This document shows, in pieces, positions 1 to 12,200 of a stretch of DNA of 40,776 nucleotides; the stretch's first letter is position 1; each line of letters starts with the position of its first letter. Position numbers and translations under genes: made by a program. The notes below the pieces were generated by a model. It saw only the letters and a program-made list of their open reading frames with translations, did no database searches and was not told the DNA's origin. Source of the stretch: Beroe ovata (Eukaryota > Ctenophora > Nuda > Beroida > Beroidae); contig CAMPET010000008.1 in the NCBI GenBank assembly GCA_946803715.1, positions 206,350 through 247,125 on the forward strand, written 5' to 3'.

Positions 1-130
1 CGTGGGGGTGGGGGTTGTTGTCGCCCCCAACCCCCCCCCCCTCACTCCCCCGTTCTCCCACCCGCCCGCGCGGGGTCCCCAAATCCCCCCCCCGGCGCCC
101 CCTCCGGGGGGGGGGGGGGCATTTCTCAAT
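1..130. other. G/C-homopolymer low-quality edge
   Basis: Runs of C and G of about 10-18 bases and near-repetitive CCCCC/GGGGG text, unlike anything else in the window. Probably poor sequence at a contig edge; no gene is called. Confidence 0.6.
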
Positions 131-365
131 ATCTCACCTCAATATTATGACCATGTACCATGAGAATAGACATTACCTGGGTGTGACTTGTAATGGGAAT
201 GTGGTGTGATTGTCACACCTCCCCCCTCTCTCTCTTTCATACGAGGTGTGGTCCAGTATAGCTGTCACAGTAGTATACCAATGTACAGTGTATATTGGTA
301 TACATTGTACAGTGTACACTTTGTTATAGACATGATGCAATGTCTCCTGGGTATTATGTTTTTAC
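103..365 (+). repeat. Segmental duplication, copy 1 (pair at 1941-2375)
   Basis: Shares CCGGGGGGCATTTCTCAATA and a long stretch with ACCATGTACCATGAGA, GACATTACCTGGGT and GTCACAGTAGTATACCAATG with 1941-2375. The second copy has about 120 extra bases near its start and a longer TGTACA array. Confidence 0.8.
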
Positions 366-941
366 TAGAAAACCCGTCAGTTGGATGCGATGCTACGAAT
401 GGGANTATGTGTCAACGATACACGTGTGTCTCATGTGTGTCAATGTTATTAGTTATATGTGTCATTGCGTCATAGTGTCATGACGTGTGTGTATCCTACT
501 TCGCATGGTGTCAACATTGATAGCTGTTGATGATGTAATTACCGAGTATTTTATTGTACCTACAGCACATCTTACGACGTCGCTCAACTGTATGGCGAAT
601 GTGATGTCACTTACTAAATACTACATAGTGTGTAGCTGCTGATAGCCCCATTTCCGCACGGGCACTATGACAGTGCTTGTATAGTGTATAGTGATTGTAC
701 AGTGATTGTACAGTGTTTACACTTCCGATAACCGGACAACAGTGCTGGTATACCAGTACCACCTGTACATTATGTACATGAACTTCACTGTCATGTACAA
801 ATCACTGTCATGCATTATATCGGAGAGATATGCAATATATTATGCACTTCTATAACCTAATCCAAACTGGTATGGCTACCTACGTACTACATGCATATTC
901 CCTATATTCCATAGTCTCTCCGAGTGCATCTTTAGCATGAA

Positions 942-1034
942 ATGCATGATCAAAATGCATGTGTGCAGTCTGAATGTGAGTGTATAATATACACTGTATC
1001 TCATTGTCAATCACTACTCTACTACGACAAAGAG
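942..1034 (+). CDS. Weak candidate upstream first coding exon
   Basis: An ATG at 942 opens 31 codons that end exactly at a good donor (AAAGAG|gtaagt, phase 0), which would join exon 1 at 1538 in frame. The translation is Cys/Tyr-rich and not coiled-coil-like, and nothing else supports it. The alternative is that the real first exon lies upstream of the window. Confidence 0.18.
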
Positions 1035-1537
1035 GTAAGTCTTTGTTATGACGACGCTTATCTTGATCAATGTGAGAGAAGAAGGGGTGTGAGAGAAGGA
1101 GGGGTGTACACTCCAATAATTATACCATCCTCAGTGATTTTTGAGTGATTGTGATGCGTCTTATCACATGATCAGCTAAGAATCTCTATTGTGTGAGCAC
1201 CGTGTAAGATAGGGCTATATGTATATGTGTGTGTGTCCTCCACTACTCAAAATATGAGTAGGCTCTCGTGGAATTCAACACACACTCTGGATATTATGTT
1301 GATGTAGTGATTTACAATCTGAATGATATGTGTCATATCATGATTGTCAAATTGGCAATCATGACCATGTCAATGTTAGGCACGATTAATTGGAATGTGA
1401 AGCATTGATCGAAGCCAAAGTGTGGCGTGTGCCAACTCATTTCTAATTGCAGTTTCCCATTAACCAATATTCAATCCTATTACTTGCCTGATTCCTACTC
1501 CCACATCCCCTAACTCCCGTCTCCCTTGACTTCACAG

Positions 1538-1648
1538 AGGACGAGGATAGCCCAGCAGGAGGGACGGAAGAGACGGTTGTCCCTGTCCACTATCTGTGCT
1601 AATCTCGAGGAGAAGAACCAGGAACTCAGTAAACAGAATGAGGAACTC
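1538..1648 (+). CDS. RIM-BP exon 1 (first confident), coiled-coil start
   Basis: Acceptor ttcacag, donor CTC|gtgagt, 37 codons, phase 0 at both ends. It encodes a basic Arg/Gln-rich start, then NLEEKNQELSKQNEEL, a clear coiled-coil segment. There is no in-frame ATG, so it is an internal exon or its start lies elsewhere. Confidence 0.75.
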
Positions 1649-3240
1649 GTGAGTGGAGGACGTCCAGTGTCCACTAATTATTGTACTATACATGTGTGTG
1701 TGTAGGGAGACGGGGGTGTGGTTCTGGGAGCCACTATCTCTCACTGATGATATCAGAGTTGTGTAACAGTGTAAGGGTGGTGTGTCTACTACTAATAGGG
1801 GGATGGACCGGGTCCACACAGCCACACTAGGGCACAGTGGGAGCTCTACCCTAGCTGAGCGTGGCCGGGATGGGAAACAAGTCCCGTACCTCCCCAGGTG
1901 CCACAGCTGAAGGTCTCTCTGCTTGTCAATCAGGACAGGATTGCCGGGGGGCATTTCTCAATATCTTATTCTGGGAGGACAATATCGGTATAATATGCTT
2001 AGACTTCTCATCCTAGAGGGGGGCCATATTACTGACAGACTATAATATCGGTGACACTTGAGTAATATCCAATATCCATGACCAATAATATGACCATGTA
2101 CCATGAGAGTAGACATTACCTGGGTATGGCTCGTAATGGGAATGTGGTGTGACTGTCACACCTCCCTCCCCCCTCTCTCATACGAGTTGTGGTCCAGTGT
2201 AGCTGTCACAGTAGTATACCAATGTACAGTGTGCATTGGTATACAGTGTACACTGTATACCAATGTACAGTGTACATTGGTGTACAGTGTACACTGTACA
2301 GCATACACTGATGTGTGATGTAAATTGTCAACTTTATTATAGACATTATGCAATGTTTCCTAGGTCTTATGTTGTTTATGATGACTATCAGTGACTACTC
2401 AGTCTATATTATATACTATTACCACCCGATAAATCAACACTATTTGTGCAATGCTCCGTGCATTGTGTACCAACTGTTGCGCAATACCCACACGATGTAG
2501 GTAGGTATTGTGGTGCAACATAATGTCCACTACTCCTCTACTATAGTACGTAACTAGCTTGTGACATTGACACGTCATAGTGTATCCACTGTGATTATCA
2601 CACCCAGCTCTAAGTATGATTCTCACAGACCAACATACTGGGTGTAATCATCAACTGAGTATAATAGGTAGGGGGGGGTCCAAGGGGAATTTTGGGGAAC
2701 TTTGGGNGACAACATAATAAAAGAGAGAATGCCAAATTATAATAGGGATAGATGATGACTTTCAGTGACTACTCAGTCTATATTATATACTATCACTACC
2801 CGATAAATCAGCACTATTTCTGCAATGTTCCGTGCATTGTGTACCAACTGTTGTGCAATACCCACACGATGTAGGTAGGTATTGTGGTGCAACATAATGT
2901 CCACTACTCTACTATAGTTCATAACTAGATTGTGACATTGACACGTCATGGTGTATCCACTGCGATTGTCACGCCCAGCTCTAAGTATGATTCTCACAAA
3001 CCAGCATACTGGGTGTAATCATCAACTGAGTACCTATAATAGGTAGCGTGTTGCAATACCGCTGTTCAGGGTAAAGTTGGTGTACTCGCTGACACTCTGG
3101 TCACTCTGGAATTGTGTTTTAGTGGCAGTCACACAGAGTAACCATGACGTGTACACTGTTCTACACTTCCCCTCCTTAGTTACTCCTACTCCCACTAACA
3201 CACTCCATTTTAATTCCCAGATTAGAACACGTGATCTGGG

Positions 3241-3284
<44 letters not shown>

Positions 3285-6200
3285 TGTGTGTGTTTTTAAC
3301 TTGTGAAATGAGTATGACCGCTGTTCAGCAGCTGTTAAGAAAGGTATTTGAATATCAGGAGGTATGATGCTATGATCGTCATGAAGTGACGGGAATGCTG
3401 AGCATAGAGTGCCAATCTGTCAATCTGCTGCTCAATGTCTAAACCTGAGACCATTGACCACGATGCTTCACAATAACAATGTCTGGATATAGGTTTTCTA
3501 TTATTGTGGGATACCCAAGTACCTACTATTCTGTTGATAGTATAGCATGTTCTTTAGAGAACTGCCTAATGAGTGCTAGACATATGACTATGAATCCAAA
3601 GTGATGATAATACAGTATACACTCTCACCCATTCATCGGCCAATACTATATAGTAGTAGTCTTGACACAGCTGGCATCAATTAGCTATTCCCACACGTAG
3701 GGTTGCTGTAGGTTAACTCTAAACAGTTAGTATTTCCCAACACAGGGTTATCACACCCATGGGAAATCGATCGATAACCAGTGTGTTGCCATAGCAACTG
3801 TTAATCACGTGGTATAGCAACCAAGTGGTATAGCAACAAGCGATCACGTGATGAACTGCTAATATTTCACTTCTACTTCTAGGCGAATAGTCTGAGAACT
3901 TTATGGTTCTGGATACGAAAATTATCGGTATCGTGAAAATTCGGTGATCTTTAGCTATCTTAAATAGTGAACAAACACTGGTGATTGAAATTACTCCAGC
4001 CTAAATAGAATTCTAACAGAAAGTATATATGATACAACTGACTACGACGGTAAGCAACAAAGCTTCCTACCACCCTCGGCATTCCCCGCTACCCGGCGAC
4101 CCAGGTAAAGCGGGGCAGCCAGAGCCTCCCATACCCCCGGGGTACGACCCGACATTCCTGCAGGAGGTACGGGACTCGTTTCCCATCCTGGCCACGCACA
4201 GCTAGGGTAGAGCTCCCACTGTGCCCTAGTATGGCTGTGTGGACCCTGCGGGTCCATCCCCCTATTAGTAGTAGTACCACCCTCGGCTGTGAACAACTTA
4301 TACTTTGACGCGGGGCACGACATCAATCTTGCGCACCTCTCTGCTCTATCACCAATTTTCTCTCACTACTTTTCGCCCTGACACCTATGAGAAGAGTTAA
4401 GAGGGGGAGTGGTTTACATTTTGGGATCAAACATGTTAATCGATTAATATAAACACTGATTATCTGTCGTTTCAGCTATCGGAGATAGAGAGGTTAAAGG
4501 AATGCCCTGCTTCCCAACCGGTGAGTTAAATTACGTCACAATTATAGTCTTGTCGCGTGAATTCCCTGAAGCTAATTTTCGCAATTCTGATGTTACATCA
4601 CATCCAAATTCGTTACACATCTACATGTCTCAGTAAAACAGTGCTCAGTGAACTGTTAAAACACTCTGCAGGCAGTGTCTGCTTGTTAGTACCGTGTTCT
4701 GGTCATGAGAATGCCAGTGTGATGTAGACTATAACTTGAGTAATTGTAAACACATACTAACATGCTACATCTAGTGATTTTACATGTCAGTTACAGTGTT
4801 TAGAATGGCAAACGTCACAGGGGGAAATAGGAAATAGAGAGGGGCCTGGCCTTTGTAAAGAGAGGATTTTTCCTCGAAAGATTTCTTACTCGCATAATTC
4901 AAATGATCGACTATGCGAGATTGAGTGGATGAATGATGTTAGAATTCAGAGAATCCAATGATTTCCTCTACCAGAGAATACCAAATTCTCTTAGGATTAA
5001 TACGTACTACCTAAGTTAGAACTATATATCGAGAGAATCAATACCATTCAAAGTATCGGCTGAGTGTGTTGAGGATATAGTGGTATAATCGTAGTTCCCA
5101 TTACCAACATTACAAGTACATGATAGAGCTGTTCGTTATGCAATTATTAGTCAATAACTACATAGCACGAATTCGAATAATTTCTTGTCGCAGTATCGCA
5201 CCTGTTCATTACTCACTCAATCGTCACATTACCCTTCAACCCAAAACATTGAACCACACCAATGTCTACACGTCCTAATACAATGATGTTTCCTACGTAT
5301 GTGAGGTGTCTTACGTATGTGATGTGTGACGTATTGGAGAGTGAGAATAGGTGCATTGTGACGCTCAAATCCCACTCGCACCTCACTTCCTAACCACTCA
5401 CTTCCTAACACAGGCAGAAGACGGGGATCTAGCGGAGAAGTTGAAGTTACAGGAGAAGGAGAAATTGCTGATAGAGAGGACGTTGTCCCAGCTTCTAGCC
5501 CAGAGCAACATACAACTCCCACCATCTATACGGGTATGTTGCAATAGTTGCTGTATATAGCAACAGTGCGAATAACATACGATATATATATATAGCAATC
5601 GCAATATGAGCATTGAGCAATATAGCAGCACAGAGCAGTGAAGCATATATTTCCATGATAGTTCTGAGGTTATTATCGCTCCTCTTATGCATAGATATCC
5701 ATAATGATTATAGCACAAGGGTAGGAACCTATGAACTATGGATACTTCCCACCAAATGTTACAGCGTTTGATCACGCGATCTCTGTCATTCTTTAGTTAA
5801 ACGAACACAGGTGTGATAATAATGTTATCGCTACTATTACAAATACTACAAGAGCCTCTATTATAACTACCTCTATTGATACCGATTTGACGATGATTGA
5901 ACTGGTTTTATTTGCCCTGATAAGTGATAGGTATTGCATCAACCCCTTGTAGTATATTTTGTAACCACAACCTTGGCATGCAGTGTTGATGCACGCTCCC
6001 TTCTTTGCCAGCTGAAAGAACATTAGAGAGGCGTGTTTTCTTCATGATATTGACTGAGTTCTGACTGTATACTTCATAAATACCTTCATTAGCAGCACTC
6101 ATTGCTGCCCTTTTCTTACCAACCTGCGTCACACATTGTACACTCTTCCTACAGAGTCAGTGCTCCATTTTCGTTGCTAATAGGTCAAATTGTATGCCAT

Positions 6201-9200
6201 TAACTTTCTTATACATATCACTCATTTTGATGCAAAAACGAGGGGCTATCGATACACAGCCAATCGATCACGATCTGAATTTAATGGCAAGATTTATCTG
6301 AACATCTTACGGCAGAATTTTTTTCTTTTTCGACCCATATAAGGCGTAATGTTTTCTAATAAAGGTGCAATGTTTTCTGAATTAGGTAAGGTTACTGGCT
6401 GAATATGCCACGTGATGTGATGACATAGGTCACATGTTACGGACATGTTGAATCGGCAAACATTGAACCAACCACTCTTGATGGTGTTAGAGTAACAAAT
6501 TTCCAACATTTTCTGTCATTATGCTAAAACTAGGTGTCCTTTGTAAGACTTTGTATGGAATAAACTTGTTTCAATTAACTCGCAATGTGTGGAGCAGTCT
6601 CTTTAATCGCTATATTGCTGCGTTGAAATGCTTCACGTTAGGAACCATTATTAAATCACCAATGGGACAGGCATGATTGTATGTACTCATGTCAATCATG
6701 AGGTCCAAATCACCCAAATTGGCAGCATTTCATTTCAGAGAAGCATCATAAATATTAGAAGCATCTTTGAGCAATTAGATATTACATTGAAGCACATCCC
6801 GTTCTTATTTCCTTTCGAAGAAACTAAAATAACTTTGTCAGATCTCTAGCACCAGTATCAGGCACGCGCGAATGCGCGATGACATTTCTCTGACATTCAG
6901 CATTTCGGTCACGCGCGTTCTTTATTTCTGGTTGTAGAAATTAGGTGAATCGTGGGAAATATGCGTGCGCGTACCGCTCACTTCAGTGACATCTACTATA
7001 ACAGTTCCATGAAGCCCGCGATCACAATTTCCTCTCTCTCCCCCTCACTGCGACATTCTCATTGAATAGCCCCTGCTAACCGTGCTAAAGCTTTACTCCA
7101 AGGAGAATATCGAGAACCAAGCACTGCAAATGGAGTTGAACGAGGCTGTACAGTATGATAATTCGCATTTGGTGGAGCAACTAAGGTCCAAGGTAAGTAT
7201 TATGAGAGAACAACCTTGATATCATTGTTCCTGCTAGAGCTGCTTCTTATCAAAAGCAAAATATATATCACGGTCCGCTTCTATAATGTATCAGGAGTAT
7301 AATTGAGTAACGCCTCTTCTTGTGCCTGCCCTCAATTTTCACATCTCACAGATAATTGAACAAGTGCCGCCCTCCATTTTCCCATCTCACAGATAATTGA
7401 ACAAGAAGAAGAGCTACAAAAGACTACAGCCGATAACAAGAACAGAGATGAGCAGTTCAAAGCTCGAGAGAAAGAAATATGTGGAAGGGAAGAGCAATCT
7501 ACTATCAGAGAACAAGAACTGTCGACCAGAGAAGAGCAAATATCGGCCAGAGAGCAAGAGTTTAGCGCCAGGGAAGAAATGTTCGCTACCAGAGAACAGG
7601 GTCTTGATTCACGTGAAAATCAGCTAGCATCCCGAGAGGAAGAGTTGAGTACTGAGAATGATGACCTTAAACATACGAACAAAGGCCTTGAGGAACAGCT
7701 GTCTGCTACTAAAGCTGTGGTGAGATCAATGAAATCGGTGATGAAGAAATAAAATGTTTAATTTTGAGATCGAAAATGTTCATTATGATAGTTCGTGTCA
7801 CACGCACAAACTGCAGATCAAAACATTGCGGGAGGAGAACGAAGCATTGAAACAGACAGCTCCGCTACCCGCTCCACAGTCGACAAAACCACCGGATGTG
7901 GACAGGAAAACACGTGACATGAAGAATGAAATTGAGATGCTCCGCGCTGAGAAGCAGAAACTCCTAGACGGAGAAGCGGCGACCAAGCAGAAGGTTTGTC
8001 GCTCATTCTGATATTGACGCTAAGAGATGAGGGGCATCCGAGTTTTTTGAAAACTTACTATTTTGAAAACTCCCTTGCATGTGGAGGTTTAATCGCATAT
8101 TGTTTTCAGATCAAGCTTCTGGAGGAAGTACAGATGGAATTGGTGAAGAAGGAAGAGAAAAACAGTCGCTTTTACGACGAGGTATCTCAGGTACGCTTCT
8201 TCTACAACTGATAGACCATTTGATCCATCATTTTGTATTGTCAAACATTTGCATCTTCTTCTGGTTTCAACGACCTTTCCCCTCAGAAATTATCCCTGGT
8301 GACTCAGGAGCGAAACGAACTGTCCCAGAGGGTCGAAGAATATGAAACTCAGGTTAGTTTTATGGCCCCGAATCCGCAATCCACGTCATGCGAGGTAGTT
8401 CCTCTATTCCCTACTCCTATAATAAACTGGAAGTTGTGCATTCCAGATTTCAATATCGCATATATTATGTGTAATTTAGTCTAACTTTGACACCTATACG
8501 TCAAATGCTCTGATATATTGGGAACCCGTGCATGGGACCTTATGGTAGCCGTGATATTAAACATATATCTACATGATTATCTGTAATTTTGTCACATCAC
8601 ATGACCGGAATACTGCAATCTGATTGGCTGCTCTAATCACGTGACCTTGTCACAGAGACGTTATGAGGCGGAGGAAATGGCATCGATGCTAAACGACAGA
8701 AACGATTACCTCACTCAGCTGGAAAAGGTTTGGGTTATTACAGTGACTGACAGCACCTCGCACACGTAAACTCAATGGATAGTATATGTTTGAAATATTG
8801 TATAGGCAGCAAGTTGCCACGTTTTCACGTCGAATACCACAATAATTTCAGAAAATAGTCGAACTAAAGGATGATAAGGTATTTGAATGAGCTATATCAT
8901 ACTATGAGCTGTATATCGCCAGAGTAATCTATCAAACTTGGTCTTTTTCTCTCTCTCTTTCTCTAAAACCTTCGTCTCTCGGCGTGAACTGCGTTATACT
9001 AATAAACTAATCGTCGTAACACCTCATGTTACTGTTTTCCTGTAATATGTAATCCCATCTCTCACGAGCCACGCTCTCCTGATGTGAATGTTTGGTGTCA
9101 AGCATCTCGTGTGAGTTTCAGATCGATCGTGTGGTGACAGACCTCACATCAACTGTCAATCAAAGGGTGAAAGCACACTAGAAGTCGTGATATGTCCAGT

Positions 9201-12200
9201 CTCTGGTGTCATCACTTCTTGTACTTTGTACTGTCTCCATACGTTATAGGAACTTGCAGCTGACATACAAATTCCTGACTGAGCTGACCAAATCTCACTA
9301 AAAATGTTTAAAAACGTGAGAGCCCACATGACACAAGTACATTGGTGACTGATAACACGTTGCCCATAACGCGTTGCTGGTAACGCCTGGTAAACCAATA
9401 CCGTGTTCCTCCTCAGGATAAGGAGTATTTACGGAAGGAGTGTGAGAATTACCGACTGAGTAACGTGAATCTGGAGACGAGGTTACATAAGATGGAGGCG
9501 AACATCAACCCCAACAACACGGGTCTCATCAACAGAATAGCAGAACTTGAGGAGAAGACAGAGGTAGATACAGGGGCGTGGTCAGTGAACCGTGACATGT
9601 GCTTACCTTCATTCCATAGCTGTGTGATGTGAATGTGGAATGGGCCCATCTGGTGCTACAACAATTCACAGTTCACTCACTTTCGTATGGTTTGTAGTAG
9701 TATGTTGCTCGGTTTGCAACCCATTTCAAATATATCTCAATTTGTACATTGAGATCATTGAATGTAACCCAGTAACGTGGACACAGTTTTGTTATATCGA
9801 TATTGGATGTATATGCCGTTTAGATTAGACAGCCCTGTGAATGAATGAACTGAGATGAGCATTTCAATTTTCCATACTTAACAGTACCTGTGCATAGTGT
9901 AGCGGGCGCTCGCTAGCAGTGTTCCATAGCAGGGACGTTCACTGTTTAATAAGTCGCCATCAAATTGTTAAAAGTCGTTAACAGTTACTCTGTGATTGTT
10001 CTAAGTTGACACTCTCTCTCCAAGGTCGTAGACGCGTTGATGGTCTCTAACGAAGATCTCAAGAAGCACATCAGAGACTATGAAGCAGAGAAGGTGGCGA
10101 TTTATCGTTATGACTTTGAAAATTTGATCCGGTTTTCGTTTTACTGACGAGTTATCTCACTTCGCAGATTGCTATGAAAAAGCAACATAACGAGGAACTA
10201 CAGCGAGTTATCAGGACTCTAGACAAGAAGAACAAAGAACACAATCAGGTATCAGCCTTGGTCTCGTCCCATCGATAAGGGGAGGATAATATCCTCGAAT
10301 CTCGCGTATATTCGTGTTGTGTAATGGATCAGTATAACTGTATAATAATCACTCGTAACATTATCATACCGAATGTACTTATCACCATAGTAACGCTTCT
10401 CTCTCTCTCCCTTTTCCCTTTGGTACAATTATATTCGACAATATGATCTCCTCCCATTTGTTCCTTCTCTCTCATAATATATTCGACAAAACACGCCTTT
10501 TGTTCTTCTTCTGTGATATCCACATCTCTCTGTGAGTCTGTGTGTTTATCGTGACACAATATGGTTGCTCAAAGTCTACACCACCGCCTTGCGCTTCAAC
10601 AGGTAAGCTATGTGGGGAGGGAGAATTGATGTCATAATGAGTGCTCATACCATTCATTCACACACATAATATATTGTCAATACACACATGCTAAAGTAAG
10701 AAATATTTCTTGGAAATTTGTCGCGTGACCCTATAATATTTCACAGAATTTCCCCTATAAACTATTCACTACGCTTCTATGTAATGATGGTTACGTTACC
10801 AAGCTCATCATTATAACCCCCAATCTCTCCCCCTCCCTTTCTCTGCGAGACCTATTGTTCATCGGGAATGTTCCTCGTGTTGATTGATGAACTAGGCATC
10901 CGCACAGGAACGTTCCCCCTTGCCCCATATTATGTATTCAATAGGAGAGTTTTTCATGATATTATGAAAATTGCCCGTGAACAGAGTTATGTATCCTCTT
11001 GTTACTCACATACACACACNTATTGACTTCTTTTATGCTTGACCACCATAACCCCAGACTCACATCGTATCATCTTTACAACTCTCCAACTCATTTCTTA
11101 ACATCTTATAATCAAATAATCTCACACACACACACACACACACACACAGACGCAGACACACACACACACAACTACACAAGCACACGGTTACGCGTGTATA
11201 TAGTGACAAGGAGTAACCACTTGTAACAATCATCCCATGTGGGCACTACTTTGCTCCATATAACATACATCATTACATCACTGATCACTGGATTTGCAGT
11301 GCCGTGTTTTATGTACATCACAGTGTATAATGCTCACCTAACACTGTGTGTAATGTATATCCCAGTGTATAATGTATATCTCAGTGTATACGCTGTATTA
11401 GTATAGCTAGTGTATATCTCTGCAGTGACGAGTTTTGCAATTTTTCCCATTTCTCCCTCTCTCCCTCCGTTTACATCAGATCAGTTCAGCACCGTCACTA
11501 TCAGTAGTATCAGTTTCAGATGATGTATCAGCTGCTGTGCTGACCTTCTTTCCAGTGTTTGTACCGTACTTTGCGGTCCACCCTGCCATCTTGCTGTCCT
11601 CATTCTTCCTGATAGTGGAGTCTTGTAGCTGAACCCTGCCGTCAACGGCAGCAGTTTGGAAGAGTTGATTGGATCATCTTGTATAGACTACTCCATAGTC
11701 AATCCTATGATGTTCCCACAGTTCGAATTGTATAACCTATGATTATACGCCTGCTGGCGGCAAGGTTTTCCATTTAGTTCCTTGCCATCATGTGCTAGCA
11801 GTGTTTTGTATTTCCCGAGAAATCTTCTCATAGTTAGTCCTCTTTTTGGTCGACAAGGATAGTAGTAATCAACACGGGTCCTATAGACACAAGACCCTCT
11901 TCATCATGGATCATGGGTGTCACGTGCACTGTGTTTACCAAGTGCACATAGTTATCACAGCAACCAAGTTCTGCATCACACTCACTACTGATAGGGAGTT
12001 CGTAATATACTGTCCATCAGTCTATCAATCATTGGTCACTGGTTTGTAGATCTATAGATATCACTGGTCAGTGATCGCCTGTTTGTGTATCTATAGATCT
12101 CTGGTCAGACTGTCTGTAGTAGATATAGGTAGAGAGCCAATGCGCGTGCTCCTACCATCACGGACCGTACTCTAGCTACAACTCTCCTATTGTAGTGCTG

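Noticed and set aside
1532-1954. 140-codon minus-strand open frame
   Set aside because: Lies antisense to RIM-BP exon 1 and runs into the interspersed repeat.
4042-4326. 94-codon minus-strand frame rich in Trp/Pro/Gly
   Set aside because: Coincides with the interspersed repeat; the other copy of the repeat is not open in the same frame.
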